From Neurospora tetrasperma FGSC 2508 (Eukaryota; Ascomycota; Sordariomycetes; Sordariales; Sordariaceae), in NCBI RefSeq assembly GCF_000213175.1, contig NW_009799100.1:1295887-1359886 (forward strand): a stretch of DNA of 64,000 nucleotides. The letters are read 5' to 3'. This document shows, one piece after another, positions 22,130-34,233 of this stretch. The translations under genes were made by a program, and so were the position numbers. The notes under the pieces are model-generated. The model saw only the letters and a list, made by a program, of their open reading frames with translations, was not told the DNA's origin and searched no databases. Numbering within the stretch: position 1 is the first letter of the stretch; every line of letters starts with the position of its first letter.

Positions 22130-25100
22130 GATGACTGATTGGGTCGTGGAGTCGACTGAAAAAGCTGTTGTCTAGGTCGGAGATCAAAAAGGAACAAGTG
22201 CCGTCGGTCTGATCGAAGCAAGCGACTTGAATGGAAGAGTCCTGGAGGTTTTCGATGGAGGGTCGAAAAGGATTCCTGACTCGAGATCGGCTCTTCTGAA
22301 GAAGTCGCGCGAAGAAAAGGTAAAAGACTGAGTGGAGGGCGTTCGCGGAGAACGAAACAGTCGAGTAGAAAAGAATGGAGGTCAAACCTGAAGAAAAAGA
22401 GGAAAGAGAGGAGGGCAGTGGACGGGGCCGGGGGACGGAGCAAAATATTTAACCAGGTCCCTGTGGAGTGGTTTTTGCTGGGCGGCGGATTTTGCTGCAG
22501 CGGCGACGGATGTGCGCACAGGCTTTTTTTTTCGGTCGTCCGCTTGTGCAGCAAAAAAAAAAAAAAAGGTTTGGGTCCGGTGTGGTGAAATGGTTGAGGG
22601 ATCCACCAAGATGGCGCCGGTGGAGGGGGGGTAGAGAGGCTAAGGAAGGGGGGGTCTGACTCTAGGTGGCAGGGCGTGGGAGGCGTCGTGGCCGAAAAAG
22701 TTTTTTTTTTCTCTCTTTCCCTGCACTCTTTCACTGGCTGGCGAACGACCCCGCCAGGCAACCTCAAGAACGGGAACCTGGCAACGTGGCCAGGGTTTTA
22801 CAAATCCCCAGCCCACGCAACCGGGTCCAAGTCACTGAGCGTTTTGACGAATTGGCATGGCCAGATTTGGGATCTTTGCCTGTCTGCATTCGTGGTCGTT
22901 TTTGTCATTCACTCGAAGCTTTCTTGCACCTCTCGTCGGTTCTGCTACTTGAAGTCTCTAGAGCAATCCCAGATCTATGGTCTAAACTCGGGCGCTCCGT
23001 CATGGTACTACTCTTCCAACTGACCGCACGCAAAATGACAACAAGCGTCGGTGATTGACGAGAATTGCACGACTCCCTCTCTTTGCCCCTCCATTGATGG
23101 GCTTCAGGTCCAAACACGCTGGAGGGCCAGACATCCCTGCTTTCCCTTGACGATCCCTGCTTATCTCTTTATCAGACACCCGTACCATTCCTGATTTGGC
23201 CGCAGAGGAGGGCGGTGAGCTGGAGCGTTATGCAAAAAGTCGAGTGCTGGCCCGAAATTCACAGTCTCCCAGTCGCCCCTGCATTGACAGCGTTTTCGTT
23301 TTCCTCCATCGTCACTGTTGGAGACTCGTCCTCGGCAGAGAGGGCCAGTCCCTCGCAACTCGAGTTCTGACTCCCAGCACCCGAGCAAACTAACGTGTGT
23401 GGCAAGTTGATGGGCTTGTTTGAATGCGCAATCCATTGCCATGGCCGCCTTGGTGGGGCAGCGGTTGAGCATTAGGATAGCACTGAATGGGAAAAACAAG
23501 CAATGACAAGTGTCTCCCTGTCTTTTTTTTTTTTTCACTGCGATCCCATACGGGTACCACTCGGATGGAGTTCACCAAGTCTCTTGATATCTGAGCGGAA
23601 GCCAAATATCCGCTTGCAACAAACAAACCCCCTTCTGTCCGTACAGCCTTTGTGTGTGTACTTCGGACCAGGACAGTTACTCTGTAGGCGTGGCTGACTG
23701 TACAAAGCAATCTCGGGGATAAGCCTCACAAGAGGTTGGGGAATCACAAGCAACACATCAATCAAGGCGACATGAAACAGTGAGCGTGGGATGGTGGGTG
23801 AGATTGAGCATTTCTCGATAGGATAAGGTAACAGGAGACATCGGCAACATAGGCTATACACTACACCAGATCCGGATGCGACACATGCTGTTCTTCTGCC
23901 GTGTCCCTCCCCCACACTCATCACCTGTGAGGGTACCATTTGGTACCCATTACCAGATTTATTCTGAGGTGAGTTGAGCAAGGACCTATCAGTAACCATT
24001 TATCATGTCCAGTCCTTCTCTTTTTCTTTCTTTGCCACTCACCCAGAGTTCGTTGCCTTGTCGACGACCATGACCCAGCTTATGGCTAGTGTACCTGTTG
24101 AGATTTGTAAATCCGCTCGAGCCATCTTGGTGGAAGATATCTTTGCCTCCCTCATGTCTAATCACACATAGCTCATGTCGTATAGTCATTGACAAAACGT
24201 TGCCACCGAGGCCAGGTCTCTGGTGCCTATTGAGATTCTGACAAAGAAAGGCCAAAGGGGAAAACTTGGACGAACACTCGCTGTCAAGTTCCTTGTTAGG
24301 AGACGGGCCTCGTCCGTTTATCAGGTAGTGTACCTACTCTACTTTCTGGTACCTCCTGCCTATCAAAGCTCAGCTCGCATCCCACATGTTCACGTTCTAC
24401 GGTACCCGCATTCCTGCCGTCTGTGTGCCAGCCCAGCTGTGCGTTGCGACTGCAATACCGACCTGCACTTTTCTGAAGTCCATTCGTCCTCCAACCCCAA
24501 TTTCCCATTACAGCACACCTGCTTCCCTTTGCTGGATTCTGGCTGTGCAACCTGGCGCCTCTCACCGCATCTCTTCGTCGTCCTACTTTGCCTGCTTTCC
24601 AAACATGGTTCCCTTTCTTAACATCGTGAATATTTACATGGTCATGCTCATAGTGAACACGTACAATACGGTATCCTTCTCTCTTACACCTTGGGTCTGG
24701 CCCCTCCGTTCCCGTCTGCCAAAAATCTGGGGCATGTCGGGATCCCCGCCACGGCAAAGGATGCCTGCTAGCTTAGACAAACAATGCTGCATCAACTTTC
24801 CTATGGGTCCCTGTTAAGGCACTACGGCAGCTGTGGGGAAGGGGGGAGGGGGTCGGAAGATTTCTTTTGCTGCTGCGTGTTGCATCTCTACACCACTGCG
24901 GGCATGCTGACCTCAGACAAGGCCTGGTTCGCTTCTCACTGCTCGGTGCTCACAGCGGTTCTCGTCGCCCTACGGTCCTGAGGGTCACTTTGCATATCAT
25001 CTTATCCCTGGCAAACTGAAGGCTTGTGAGTTGTGGCAGGCAACTTGCGCTTCGGGCGGCCAGGCCTTTTGTGTGTGCGCGTGTGTGTGCGGGACAGGTG

Positions 25101-26827
25101 CCAAGACCTTGAAAAAAAAAAAAAAGATGCACTGACCCAGATGGACGAGATGGGGTCCGTCTTCGAGAATGTCTTGGCAAAGCCTTGTCGAAACTTTGGC
25201 CCCAACGGGCCTTTGTCTCGACCCCCCAAAAGCAAACGTCAATTTTCTTTCGGAACTTTCTCTTCCAGTCTTCCTTCGTTACCCGTCTGAAGCCGCCCGT
25301 CCGGCATCTGAAAGTTTCGCCACTACGCCCGCAGCGCGCGGGATGCGGGTACCATCCCCGCTCCGGCCGACAACGACATCAAGAGCGTTTGCCCCGACGA
25401 GCATCCAGTCTGGCCGATCATGTCGGTGGTTGCGCCGGGCCCGCGAGTTGCGGTCCCGTGAACCGTCAAGAGGACTTCTTATCCGAAGAGCGATGGCAAA
25501 GTTTGTCTGTTCACCTCTTTTTGTTTCTGTCGCCTTAATACGCATCTCGACCGAGGTGTCTCAGTCTACCGTATAAACTCGGGGCAAGGGGTTTAGCCTA
25601 GGTTCCCAGGAATCAGGCATAATCTGTAAGCATACTGCCCGGAAATGTGCATTATATGCCCACCAAAATAAGTGGAAGAGACGTGTTGCCACCCCAGAGC
25701 ATTATGAATCCGATTCTTCGAATGTCCTACCTTTTCCTGCCTATCTTTTCATGGGCCCTGGAGGGTGGAGATATCGAAAATCACCGTCTTGCATATGTAG
25801 TGTACAATTTCTGGTGGGCTTCAATGGTGCAGTATGCTTGCAGATTATGGATGTCTGCTTTCTAGGGAACCTAAAACCCTTCATCAGTTTGCCCCGAAAT
25901 GATACGGTAAGCCGACCAAGTCTGCATAGCAAATATGAAAGTTTATCAAAGCTGGTAAACTCATAACGTAATCAGCCATCAAGGTCCTCAAACGACAGCA
26001 GCAGCAAAGTGTCTACCTACCAGCGGCCTCTACCTAGAGTGCGTGAAGAGTTACTAGGCCCACTATTACGTTGTTTATCTCTTTTGTCAGTTTACCCAAG
26101 TTGCTCACCATCTTCGCCCTCCAAGCTCGTGTACCTCGGTTTGTGCTTGTTCCATTCACGACCTGGAAAACTGCTTGGTACGCTACGATGCTGGCGTCTG
26201 CCACCAGCGTCCTACATAGACCCATATGGTGCCGCGACCTACGGGTATATCTGACGATTCTTTCCATTTTCTTGCTGCCATGCACAGGAGGCAATGCCTT
26301 TGACATCTTCAATAGAGAACTGGATGGTCTATTGCGGCGACCATCACGGACGCAGTGCGTGGGCTAGGTAGACACTTGACGATTTTCACGAAAGGTCTTG
26401 AAAGAAGAAGAAAAAAATATCATGGGTTTACTTCCTTTCTTGGCAAATTAGTTTGCCCAAGGCATCCTGACGAACGTCTGCCTTCCGGAGTTCAAGGTTG
26501 ACGTATTCCAACCCAGTAACAATATGGGGATGGCCACAAACACATATAAAACATTAAAACATGTCGTCTCAGGGCTGTGGTGTAACTTGTACATCTTTCA
26601 TCATCATTTAACCCCATTCCAAAAGGGTACCTAGGTATCATACTCAACCTCTTCCTATCGTACACCCCATCCCTCCCTCTCCTTCTATCATTACAGCCCA
26701 TATCGTACCATCCTTATGTCGTATCGTCTTTAAACCTTCTTGACCTTCCTTCCAAGACTTCCTCGAAACAGAGCCAAAAAAAAAAAAAACATCCATGCAT
26801 CCATCCAAAGACTTAGTTAGTCCCCTT
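22130..26827. other. 4.7-kb non-coding interval upstream of EF-3
   Basis: The EF-3 promoter and 5' UTR must lie at its left end, where purine-rich, GA-dense DNA (22240-22460) is followed by A- and T-runs near 22526-22567 and 22700. The right end holds the 3' UTR of the CsbD-like gene. Between them I see no gene. Open frames at 24223-24621, 24296-24757, 25033-25290 and 25169-25576 overlap one another on both strands and lack known motifs or a steady codon bias. Short homopolymers lie at 23522-23536, 25111-25124 and 26777-26790. A non-coding transcript cannot be excluded. Confidence 0.4.
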
Positions 26828-27247
26828 CTACTCCTGATGGCTCTTACTAGCCGCCCCCTCCTTCTTCATCCACTCGCAACCCGTCAACTTGCCCGCCGTC
26901 TCCTCGACCGATCCGTACCCCGATGTGGCCGGGTCGCGGCCTTCAGACGCCGCTCGTAGCGAGGCCTTGGCGTGCGCCTTGTCTTGCTCGCCTGTAGTGG
27001 TCCAGGCGTGGGAGCCGGTGATGTTGCCGATAGCGGCCTGTTGAAGGAAACGTCGTTAGTATACCCAAGGCAGGAAGTAAGGGAGGGTAGGGTGGGGGAG
27101 AGAGAAAAAAAGGGAAAGGAAAAGGGAAAGACGAACCTCAGCTGCGCCTTTGATGTACTCGGCGTGTCCGGCGATCATGCTAGGCTGGGGCTCGTTGGTG
27201 TTGTTGCTGGAAGAAGAAGAAGAAGGGTTGGTGTTGGAGGAAGACAT
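26828..27247 (-). CDS. CsbD-like stress-response protein
   Basis: A small protein of the CsbD-like group; fungal members are annotated as mismatched-base-pair and cruciform-DNA recognition proteins and are commonly stress-induced. Exons are 27247-27137 and 27037-26828 (106 aa); the intron is 99 nt. After a Ser/Asn-rich N-terminus, the helical CsbD-type repeats read AEYIKGAAEAAIGNITGS, then a Gly/Ala/Lys-rich helix, then SVEETAGKLTGCEWMKKEGA. The protein is small, hydrophilic and helix-prone. It has no signal peptide or membrane segment. Two CRE-type sites lie about 160-180 bp upstream of the ATG, consistent with ATF/CREB control of a stress gene. Biochemical function is uncertain. Confidence 0.85.
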
Positions 27248-27913
27248 TTTGGGTGGTGGTATTTGGCTTTTGTTGTTGACTGGGTGTATCTTGGAGTATT
27301 GTTTTGGTACTTAGCCTTGACTGTTTACTTTAACGAACTTTGGAAGAGGAGGATTGTGTATAATTGGGAAGAGGATGGTGTTTTGTAGCTGTAAAAGGGT
27401 CTAATGATGACGTCGATCCGCTGACGTCATGAGTACCTTTACGGCATCGATCTCGTCTTCTGCAACTACACTACAACTGCAGGACCCCTGAGGCTCTCCG
27501 CTGTTAGCTATAGAACGGCATTATTGCGCTCAATTAGGAGCGTGAACATTTAGATTGTTGCCATTTCAAATTGGTAATATGATCCATATCGAATTTGAGA
27601 TCATGAGCTTTGCTTGTGTTTGAATGTTTAATCGGCGCACAAAGGGGTGAATCAAGATGGGATGTCACGACCTTTCATCGACGAGTTATCGCCATCTAAA
27701 TCTAAAGTCCGTCCTTCGCTATCCCGAGCCCTGGTCTCTCCCAGTCTCCTGCCACTCAGAGGCCTCGAGAGTAGGTAGCCCGGGTGGGTAGAAGTAGGTA
27801 GAATGGTAGACAGGCGCTCCCGACAAATAACAACGACCCAACTAGGTAATGTTGCAATACAAAACATCACTTCCCTCCCGGGAATTTCCCCAACGATCAA
27901 CAAGAGCTCAGAA
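27248..27913. other. Intergenic region, CsbD-like promoter / laccase 3' end
   Basis: Contains the CsbD-like promoter, including CRE motifs, and the 3' UTR of the laccase, both on the minus strand. No further gene is seen. Confidence 0.5.
27408..27429. promoter_or_regulatory. Two CRE (TGACGTCA-type) sites
   Basis: TGACGTCG at 27408-27415 and a perfect palindromic CRE, TGACGTCA, at 27422-27429 are 14 bp apart, upstream of the minus-strand CsbD-like gene (ATG at 27247). This is the recognition sequence of ATF/CREB bZIP factors, which act downstream of the osmotic-stress MAP kinase in fungi. Confidence 0.5.
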
Positions 27914-30754
27914 TCACACACCCGAATCATCTTGGAAGTGCTTTGGCTCGTGCCAATCCCACAGGTTCTTCGGCTCTCCATACCACTCCCTCCACTTCCT
28001 ACACTTCTCCTCAATAACCGGCTTATCCTTCTCCATGATAGCCGGAATCAAGTCCTTGTTCTCGATGATTTGCATAGCCAGACCCGACGAGGCATGGAAG
28101 GCAATGTGGCAGTGGAGGATCCAGGCTCTGGTTATTTCGGATGTTGTCAGCCAGCCAGCCAGCCAGCCAGCCATCCTGACATTGCAAGATTCAAGTTCTG
28201 GCGGGGGAGAGATGACCAAATGCAAAAGAAGAAGGAAAGCAGTAGGACCAAGAAAGAATGAATGAGGGGAAAGACTTACCCAGGATTATCCGCCTTGAAA
28301 GCAATCACCACATAGCCACTCGCCGGCAACAGCACCACATCCCGTCTAGTTGGATTCTCGCAATCCAGTCTCTTGTTGTCGCAATTCAACTTGTCGGGGG
28401 TAAACCACCTCTTGCCCTCCCCAATGTGACCGATTTCTGGATCATCATACCAGTTCTTGCTACTCTGTCTCAACACCGCAAAGTCATGTCCGTGTAGGTG
28501 AATCGGGTGGGCAGCAGGGAAGAAGATCCGGGCCCCCTCGGTGGGAACTTTATCGGGAGCGGTGATCACCATCCAGATCCATTTGTCGTCGTCTGGGTTG
28601 GAGGTGGGCAGAGTGACGATGTCGAGGTGTGGTTTGGTAATAAGGGAATCGAGGGACGAGAGGGAGAGGAGCGTGGGGTCGGAGAAGTTGATGCGGAAGG
28701 GGGCAATGTGCATGTCCCAGCGGGCCTGATGGTGGGATCAATGTTAGTGAGGAGAGAGGGATGGAAGGGAAATGTAATGTAATGTACGTACATAAGGTTG
28801 GTCATCGGGGATATAAGGCGTGCTGGTGTTGGGACCGCCGGACATGGTCAGGCCGACGTTGAAGATGTAGCTCTCGTTGGCTGGGAGTTTTTTCGGGTCG
28901 ACGTTTGGGTCTTGCGCCTTCAGTCAGCTCTCTTTTCATTGTCACAGATCCTGATGACACCTAGGATGGACTTACCGATATTCACCGGATTGCCAACGGT
29001 CCACGGTATCTTCGGCACCAACTTATCCAGCGGCTCATCTGCACAGTTGGTCTCATACAGAGGCGGTTCCGACATTGGATCAGGCGCCGAAGCCATGGTC
29101 TGGTAAGTAGTGTTGTACCTGAAGATACCCATCTGCTCGTCAGGACCGTAGGGGAACTTGCTGCACTTTCTTGCCGGGATTACCCGCATCCAGTAGTTGC
29201 CGTATCTCTCGGCTTCATACGGGTTTTCTAGGCCGTGGACGAGGACGTGGTATCTTTGACCTGTGTTTTGCTTCGAGTCAGTATGTTGAACCTACATGAA
29301 AGGAAGGAGGGGATAACTTACCAATCCCAATCTTTAGATTAGTAGTATTATATGGCACAATCGGCACAAAATCCATCTCAATCACTTCCATGGTATGGTT
29401 GTCAATCGAGAACACAAACGTCGTATCAACGGCCGTGTTGATCAAAATTAGCAAATGCTTCTTGCCCTCGTCCAAGTAAAGCGTGTACTTCTCCTTCTGC
29501 TTCCCACCAGAACCAAACTGTCCCACCCCGTTGATCAGGATATTCGTCATTGACGGCGCCACGCCAGATTTGAGCATGAGCGGCCAGTCTTCGAACACGC
29601 TCCGGTGGTTCCAGTCTGTCAGCAGCAAGGGACGGAACGCCTCGTCCGCCTCAAAGTTTGCTGTTGAGGGGCCGTAGATGGTAATGGGACCCAAGAGCCC
29701 GTCGCCGTATTGTAAGGAGTAGTGGCTGTGGTACCAGGCGGAACCGTATTGCATGGCACGGAACCGGTAAGTGAAGGTGTCGCCAGGGGCGATGGGGCAT
29801 TCGGTTATTCCGTTGACGCCGTCCATGTGGAAAGACTCGAATTGGCGGAAGCCGTGCCAGTGGACCTGATGAATGTGTTAGTGAAATGAAGGGTATGGGT
29901 GTAGGGAGGGATGATGGGAATTGTAAATGTCTTGGGAAATCTTACGGATGTGCCGTTCCAGCGGAGATTGTTCTTTACAGTTACCTCTATAGCTCTGTCA
30001 GTCATAATTCCTCCATCATAAATACAATGTGATTACATACCAATCCAGTCACCCCAGCAAGCCTCTGTCAAAAACAATCATTAGGATCAACACTCAACCG
30101 TCTTCAGAGGACACTTGAAGGGGAAATCACTTACCAAGCCAAGGCCCAGGATAAGTCCTGTTGAACACTTTGCCATGCTCCATCGTGGTACCATCCGGGG
30201 CAATGGGTTGCTCTGAGACTTCCAAGTAGAACTTGAATAGTCCACCTAGTGTCAGTCACAATATATCAAAACAAGTGAGTATGGGCGGTGGATGGTGTAC
30301 CAACCTTTCTGACCTTCCCCTTCGGAATCTCCCACTCATTCTCATAATCAGTCATAATATCAATCCTCTTATCTTCATACTTATGCTTCAACCAGCAAGT
30401 CCTGTTCTCGGGGCCATAGCAAGGCTCCCAATCTTGCATATCGGGGTAATGGCAGTCGAGGCTTCTGGCGGGACCTCCTTCCTGGGGACTTTTGGGTGTT
30501 CCGACAACGGGATGGTCTTTCAACATGTAGGAACGTTCACTGCCGCTCGTATAGAGGGGGACTACATCCTCGGCGGCATTGTTGGAGCTTGGGGGGATAG
30601 GTTGGTGGGAGGCAGGGGGGTGATGGTGAGCGTTTTCCAAGGGGATGGGGAATTGGGGACGTTGTGAAGAGAGATCGTTGCCGTCCTCGGGGGAGGAGAA
30701 GGTGAGGAAACTAAAGACCTGCACGACGCTGGTCCACACTGAGGTGAGCCTCAT
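27914..30754 (-). CDS. Laccase (secreted multicopper oxidase)
   Basis: Laccases oxidise phenols with four coppers and reduce oxygen to water. I place nine exons: 30754-30301, 30245-30135, 30064-30041 (24 nt), 29986-29946, 29865-29322, 29260-28986 (or 28976), 28917-28792, 28725-28280 and 28127-27914, about 744 aa. A signal peptide (MRLTSVWTSVVQVFSFLTF) and a Pro/Ser/His-rich spacer precede the core. All four copper motifs are present: HWHG (from residue 212), WYHSHYS, HPIHLHGHDF and HCHIAFH. The C-terminus DDSGV resembles the ascomycete DSG(L/I/V) plug. The strong GTAAGT donor at 28975 gives the wrong phase for exon 7, while GTGAAT at 28985 keeps frame. A TATA-like element lies at 30897-30904. 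It neighbours an O-methyltransferase. Confidence 0.9.
28148..28173. repeat. (AGCC)n microsatellite in laccase intron 8
   Basis: About six tandem AGCC units lie within the intron between 28279 and 28128, near the acceptor that precedes the HCHIAFH exon. Confidence 0.8.
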
Positions 30755-31619
30755 GGTGGGCGTCGATGAGGTTTGGAGATGTATCAGTCAAGGCACAATA
30801 CGACGGGGGAGAAAAAAAATGTTTGATCTGGCTTAAGGGAGAAGGGGCATACGAAGCGAACAATCATGTTCAAACTGAAGAACTCAACCTTGAAGCTTTT
30901 TATAAGCTTTCAACCTTTCGTTAAGCAATGTCTCATCCATACATAACATGGCGGTCTCGCCTGTGGGCTTGTAAAGCCTCAAACGGTTAGCATGGTGCTT
31001 GTGGGATAGGCAGAGGCGGAAAGGTCACAATGCGATCTGCGATATAAAGCAAAGTATGCTACTCGTTCAGCTTCCCCGCCGTATGTAGCTAACCGTCGGG
31101 GTGCCTCAGAAGTAATGGGTCAGCGTGGGGTGGTGTGAGTTTCGCAGCTCTCATGGTAAGCCATGATCCTCGCGGTTTCAATCGTCAACCAATGAAGCAT
31201 GAAAACACAACACAAGCTCTCGTATACTCTGCACCAACAATGAATTATCGTGTGTCTTGGAACCTTGTGCCAGAGTGTCTTGGGCTCTAGCATGAGCCGA
31301 CCCAGTCATCGACTTACTAAGGAAGCAGCCACAGCTCTATTGAGCGGCAGCTCGATGATGAAGCGGGCTGAACCACCTCATGCTGTCTGCGGTGTGATAT
31401 TGATCCCATTGTAAACGAACCTAGGGGTTGTGGCTGGCTGGCGAGTCTCTCACCTCCTTCACAGATTTCTGCAGTGTGATGTCCCATTGTGGATAATCTG
31501 AGGGTTGTGGCTGGCTAGCAGGTCTCTTTCCCCCTTCACAGGTTTCTGCAATAATCAACTACAGATTTTTTCAGAGACCACGGGTGTCAACGACAAATGA
31601 ATGTATAAGAAAACTTGAT
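30755..31619. other. Laccase promoter and O-methyltransferase 3' flank
   Basis: Both neighbours are on the minus strand. The laccase promoter occupies the left part (TATAAAA on the minus strand at about 30897-30904). An imperfect duplication lies at 31386-31555 (listed separately). No gene is visible. Confidence 0.5.
31386..31555. repeat. Imperfect ~80-bp tandem duplication
   Basis: The segment containing GGGTTGTGGCTGGCT, then a pyrimidine-rich stretch, CCTTCACAG and TTTCTGCA occurs twice (GGGTTG at 31425 and 31502). The TCTGCRGTGTGAT...TCCCATTGT part is also doubled (31386 and 31468). Spacing is 77-82 bp, so indels have occurred. Confidence 0.6.
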
Positions 31620-32470
31620 TCAAGCTTGGATGCCCACGCACTCAGTAATCTCCAGAGCATCTTCATGGCCACTCGGCTCCCAGCTCTTGATAGACCTGCT
31701 TTTGTATTGTAGATTGGGATTTCCCTTTTCTTCGGCATTCTTGTCAAGCTCCTGCTTCTCGGCCACACTGGCTCTGACCCACTCAGCATATGGCGGGTTT
31801 CCCGGTAGGATCATGTTGTCGGCAACCAAGACGGTGCCTGGGCCAACAAGGCCGAGTCTCTCACATCGCTTGAGATCACTCGTATAGCTTGGCTTGTGGT
31901 GGTCAAAGAAGGCCATGGAAAGCTGAGACTTGAGCACGCCTGAATCGTAGAGGCGTTGGATGCCCTCGGCGCCGGTGCCGACAGTAATTCTGACGACATC
32001 CCTGAGGCCAGCCAAGTCGACAAGGCTTGCGGCAACAGCAGCAAAAAGGGGGCTCTTCTCGACACTATGGTATTGCTTTCCGCCAGCCTTTCTCAGTGCA
32101 TCGCCAAACAAGATGGCGGAGTAGCCGACATAGCCACCCAGCTCGAGGATGGTGGCTGGTTTGTAATGGGCAATGAGTTTTGTGACCACAGCACCTTTTG
32201 CCTCGCCAATGTTGATCAAGCCGGTCACAGAGCGAGCAAAGTCGTCGATGGCCTCCAGAACCTTTTGTGGGCTCCCGCGCAGCTGGTCAATGTCCGGACG
32301 GCTGTAGACATATTCAAGTAGGGTAACTTCGCGGCCATCACTATGCTGTAATGCTCATGTTAGCAACTCGTCACGGTGAAGGAGTGATCAAAATCATGGC
32401 TACTGACGAACTTGCCGTCCACCTCCCAGCTCTTGTAGATCTTCGAGCGATCGAGTTCTGAAGTCTCCAT
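31620..32470 (-). CDS. Catechol-type O-methyltransferase
   Basis: This SAM-dependent methyltransferase resembles catechol O-methyltransferase, which methylates a catechol hydroxyl using Mg2+. Exons are 32470-32408 and 32345-31620 (262 aa). The 62-nt intron has a GTCAGT donor and ATTACAG acceptor, and splicing joins WEVDGKF to HSDGREVTLLEYV. Motif I (LELGGYVGYSA) is at residues 88-98. The metal ligands expected for the family are visible as D169 in FFDHHK and D197-N198 in ADN. There is no signal peptide or membrane anchor, so it is predicted to be soluble and cytosolic. The native substrate is unknown. It lies 0.9 kb upstream (in minus-strand order) of the laccase and is divergent from the transporter gene, which suggests a shared role in aromatic metabolism. 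Confidence 0.88.
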
Positions 32471-34233
32471 GATGAGGTGCGTAGACTTTTCCCTTGTTGT
32501 TCTGTGTAACCGTTGATACTTTTGCTTTTGTTCCGCACTTGGCTAGGTGGAAGTGTCTTAACACTTGGATGGGGAGATGAAGCGGATTTGTAGAGATAGA
32601 TGTCAAAGTAGGACACCCGATAGTCCGAATAGGTGCATGACACAGAGCGCGGACTTTTACCAATCTCGTCTCGCGACTTTTGCGGTACACTTGTACATTC
32701 CTTGGAGCAGCACTGATGTGCTGTACGCAACACGGAGTTCTTCATGTGATGGTCAGCGCGGAGGAGTGCAGCCACATTCCTAAAGGAAGCATACGACTGG
32801 GCGAAGTTACCATCTCGGTAGCTCTCCGTCCAGCCCCGGGATGCCTTCCCTGAATACGGAACAGGGCGGGCAGTGTTCCTGCCGAGCGTCTTGATGGCCA
32901 TCTTCCTGAGGTTGAGCCCAAATGTGTGGCATCGAGATACGGCCTTTCGCTGTCTTCCACAGCACGAGGGAAGATGTCAGATTTTCTCTGTCATTGGTTG
33001 TGACGGCCGTGCATATTAGCACGCACTTGACAGGACAGCAGTGGTGACATGACGGGAACGGACAGTCGATAATCGTCGATAGGAAGTAGATGAAAAACAT
33101 CTGGCATGTTGAGTGGTCGGGAGGAAAAAGATGAAGCCAGAGAATGGACTTGGCGGTTGGAAGTGGAAGTTGAGGCCGAGAAAGGAAAGCGGGGATGAAA
33201 TGGTACCTTCCCAGGTACGTACCTACCATAGCTCCACTTCTTCGGTTTTGCCAAATCTCATTGGCCAACCTTCACTTACAGGCGGTGATCGCTGAAATGG
33301 CAGCCAACAATTGCTTGGTCAACCAACGTCACCATTTTCCGCCTTCGGTTCCCTTGAATGTGTTCAGCCCGAAACCCTTCGTTTCCGCAATCTGGGCATC
33401 CTTCCGAGACTCATTGCCCATAAACCATCCAGACTATTGGTATCATGCTACGGTACACAAGTGTCGGTTTTGGGTCAATTCCAAGCCACAGTGGTGAAAA
33501 CCCCCCACTCCATTTGCTTCTGCTGAATGGATATTCCCAGTTTCGAAGGATTGCTTCTTCAAGCTGTGTGTTGGCCACCAAATTCGACCATACGAGTGTG
33601 AAGAGGGAGGGTTCAGACTGTGTACCTGAAGGGCCAAAGGCCGGGCACGGTGAGGACCGAGGAGTGGAGGTGCCGATGATGGCCCCCTTGCTTTCTTATG
33701 AAATTCTGACATCGATGGAAATCATTACCTCCTCCAAACCGGTCCTGTCCAATGGCCTGTCAAGTCCAACACAGCCGGGTCTGTTCAGCTATGAGACGCT
33801 CTTCCCATCGTATTGGCTGGCAGGCTGGCTGGCAAAAAGGGTGGAAATAGCATTCGCAGTCACTTTCAGGAAACAAAGGCTGCCAAACAGAATAGGAGCG
33901 ATGGAGAACATCGTTTTATCAAAGCTGATAGTTGCTAGGTGGACAGGTGGGGAGAAAGCCTCCGCAGCTATTGTCTCTGCAAGAAATTAGGTATGGATGA
34001 CGATCAGCTATTCGATGAGTTGACCAGCACCGAAGAACTGGAGGAAGTGGCGGGAGATTACGATCAAATGTCTCAGCCAGAAATTGGGAGACACAAGAGG
34101 ACATGGAAACCCATTATCCACGGGGTTAAAGCGTGTCAGACAAACGTGTAGGAAGAATAGAGAGATCTCAACCCCCGAGATTTAGAGTTCCGGACAGTCT
34201 GTCTATGGATGGGTTATAGCTCAAGCCAGCAAG
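32471..34233. promoter_or_regulatory. Divergent promoter region, O-methyltransferase / MFS transporter
   Basis: 1.76 kb between two genes transcribed apart, probably containing both promoters and leaders. Open frames at 32371-32901, 32807-33268 and 33445-33990 have no recognisable domains and overlap on both strands. No distinct operator could be named. Confidence 0.4.

Noticed and set aside
21811-22767. 318-aa minus-strand frame over EF-3 intron 1, exon 1 and upstream DNA
   Set aside because: It runs out of frame through the confirmed EF-3 first exon, and is Pro/Ser/Phe-rich low-complexity sequence from promoter homopolymers.
32371-33268. Minus-strand frames of 153-176 aa upstream of the O-methyltransferase
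   Set aside because: They overlap the O-methyltransferase first exon out of frame or overlap each other, and show no family features.
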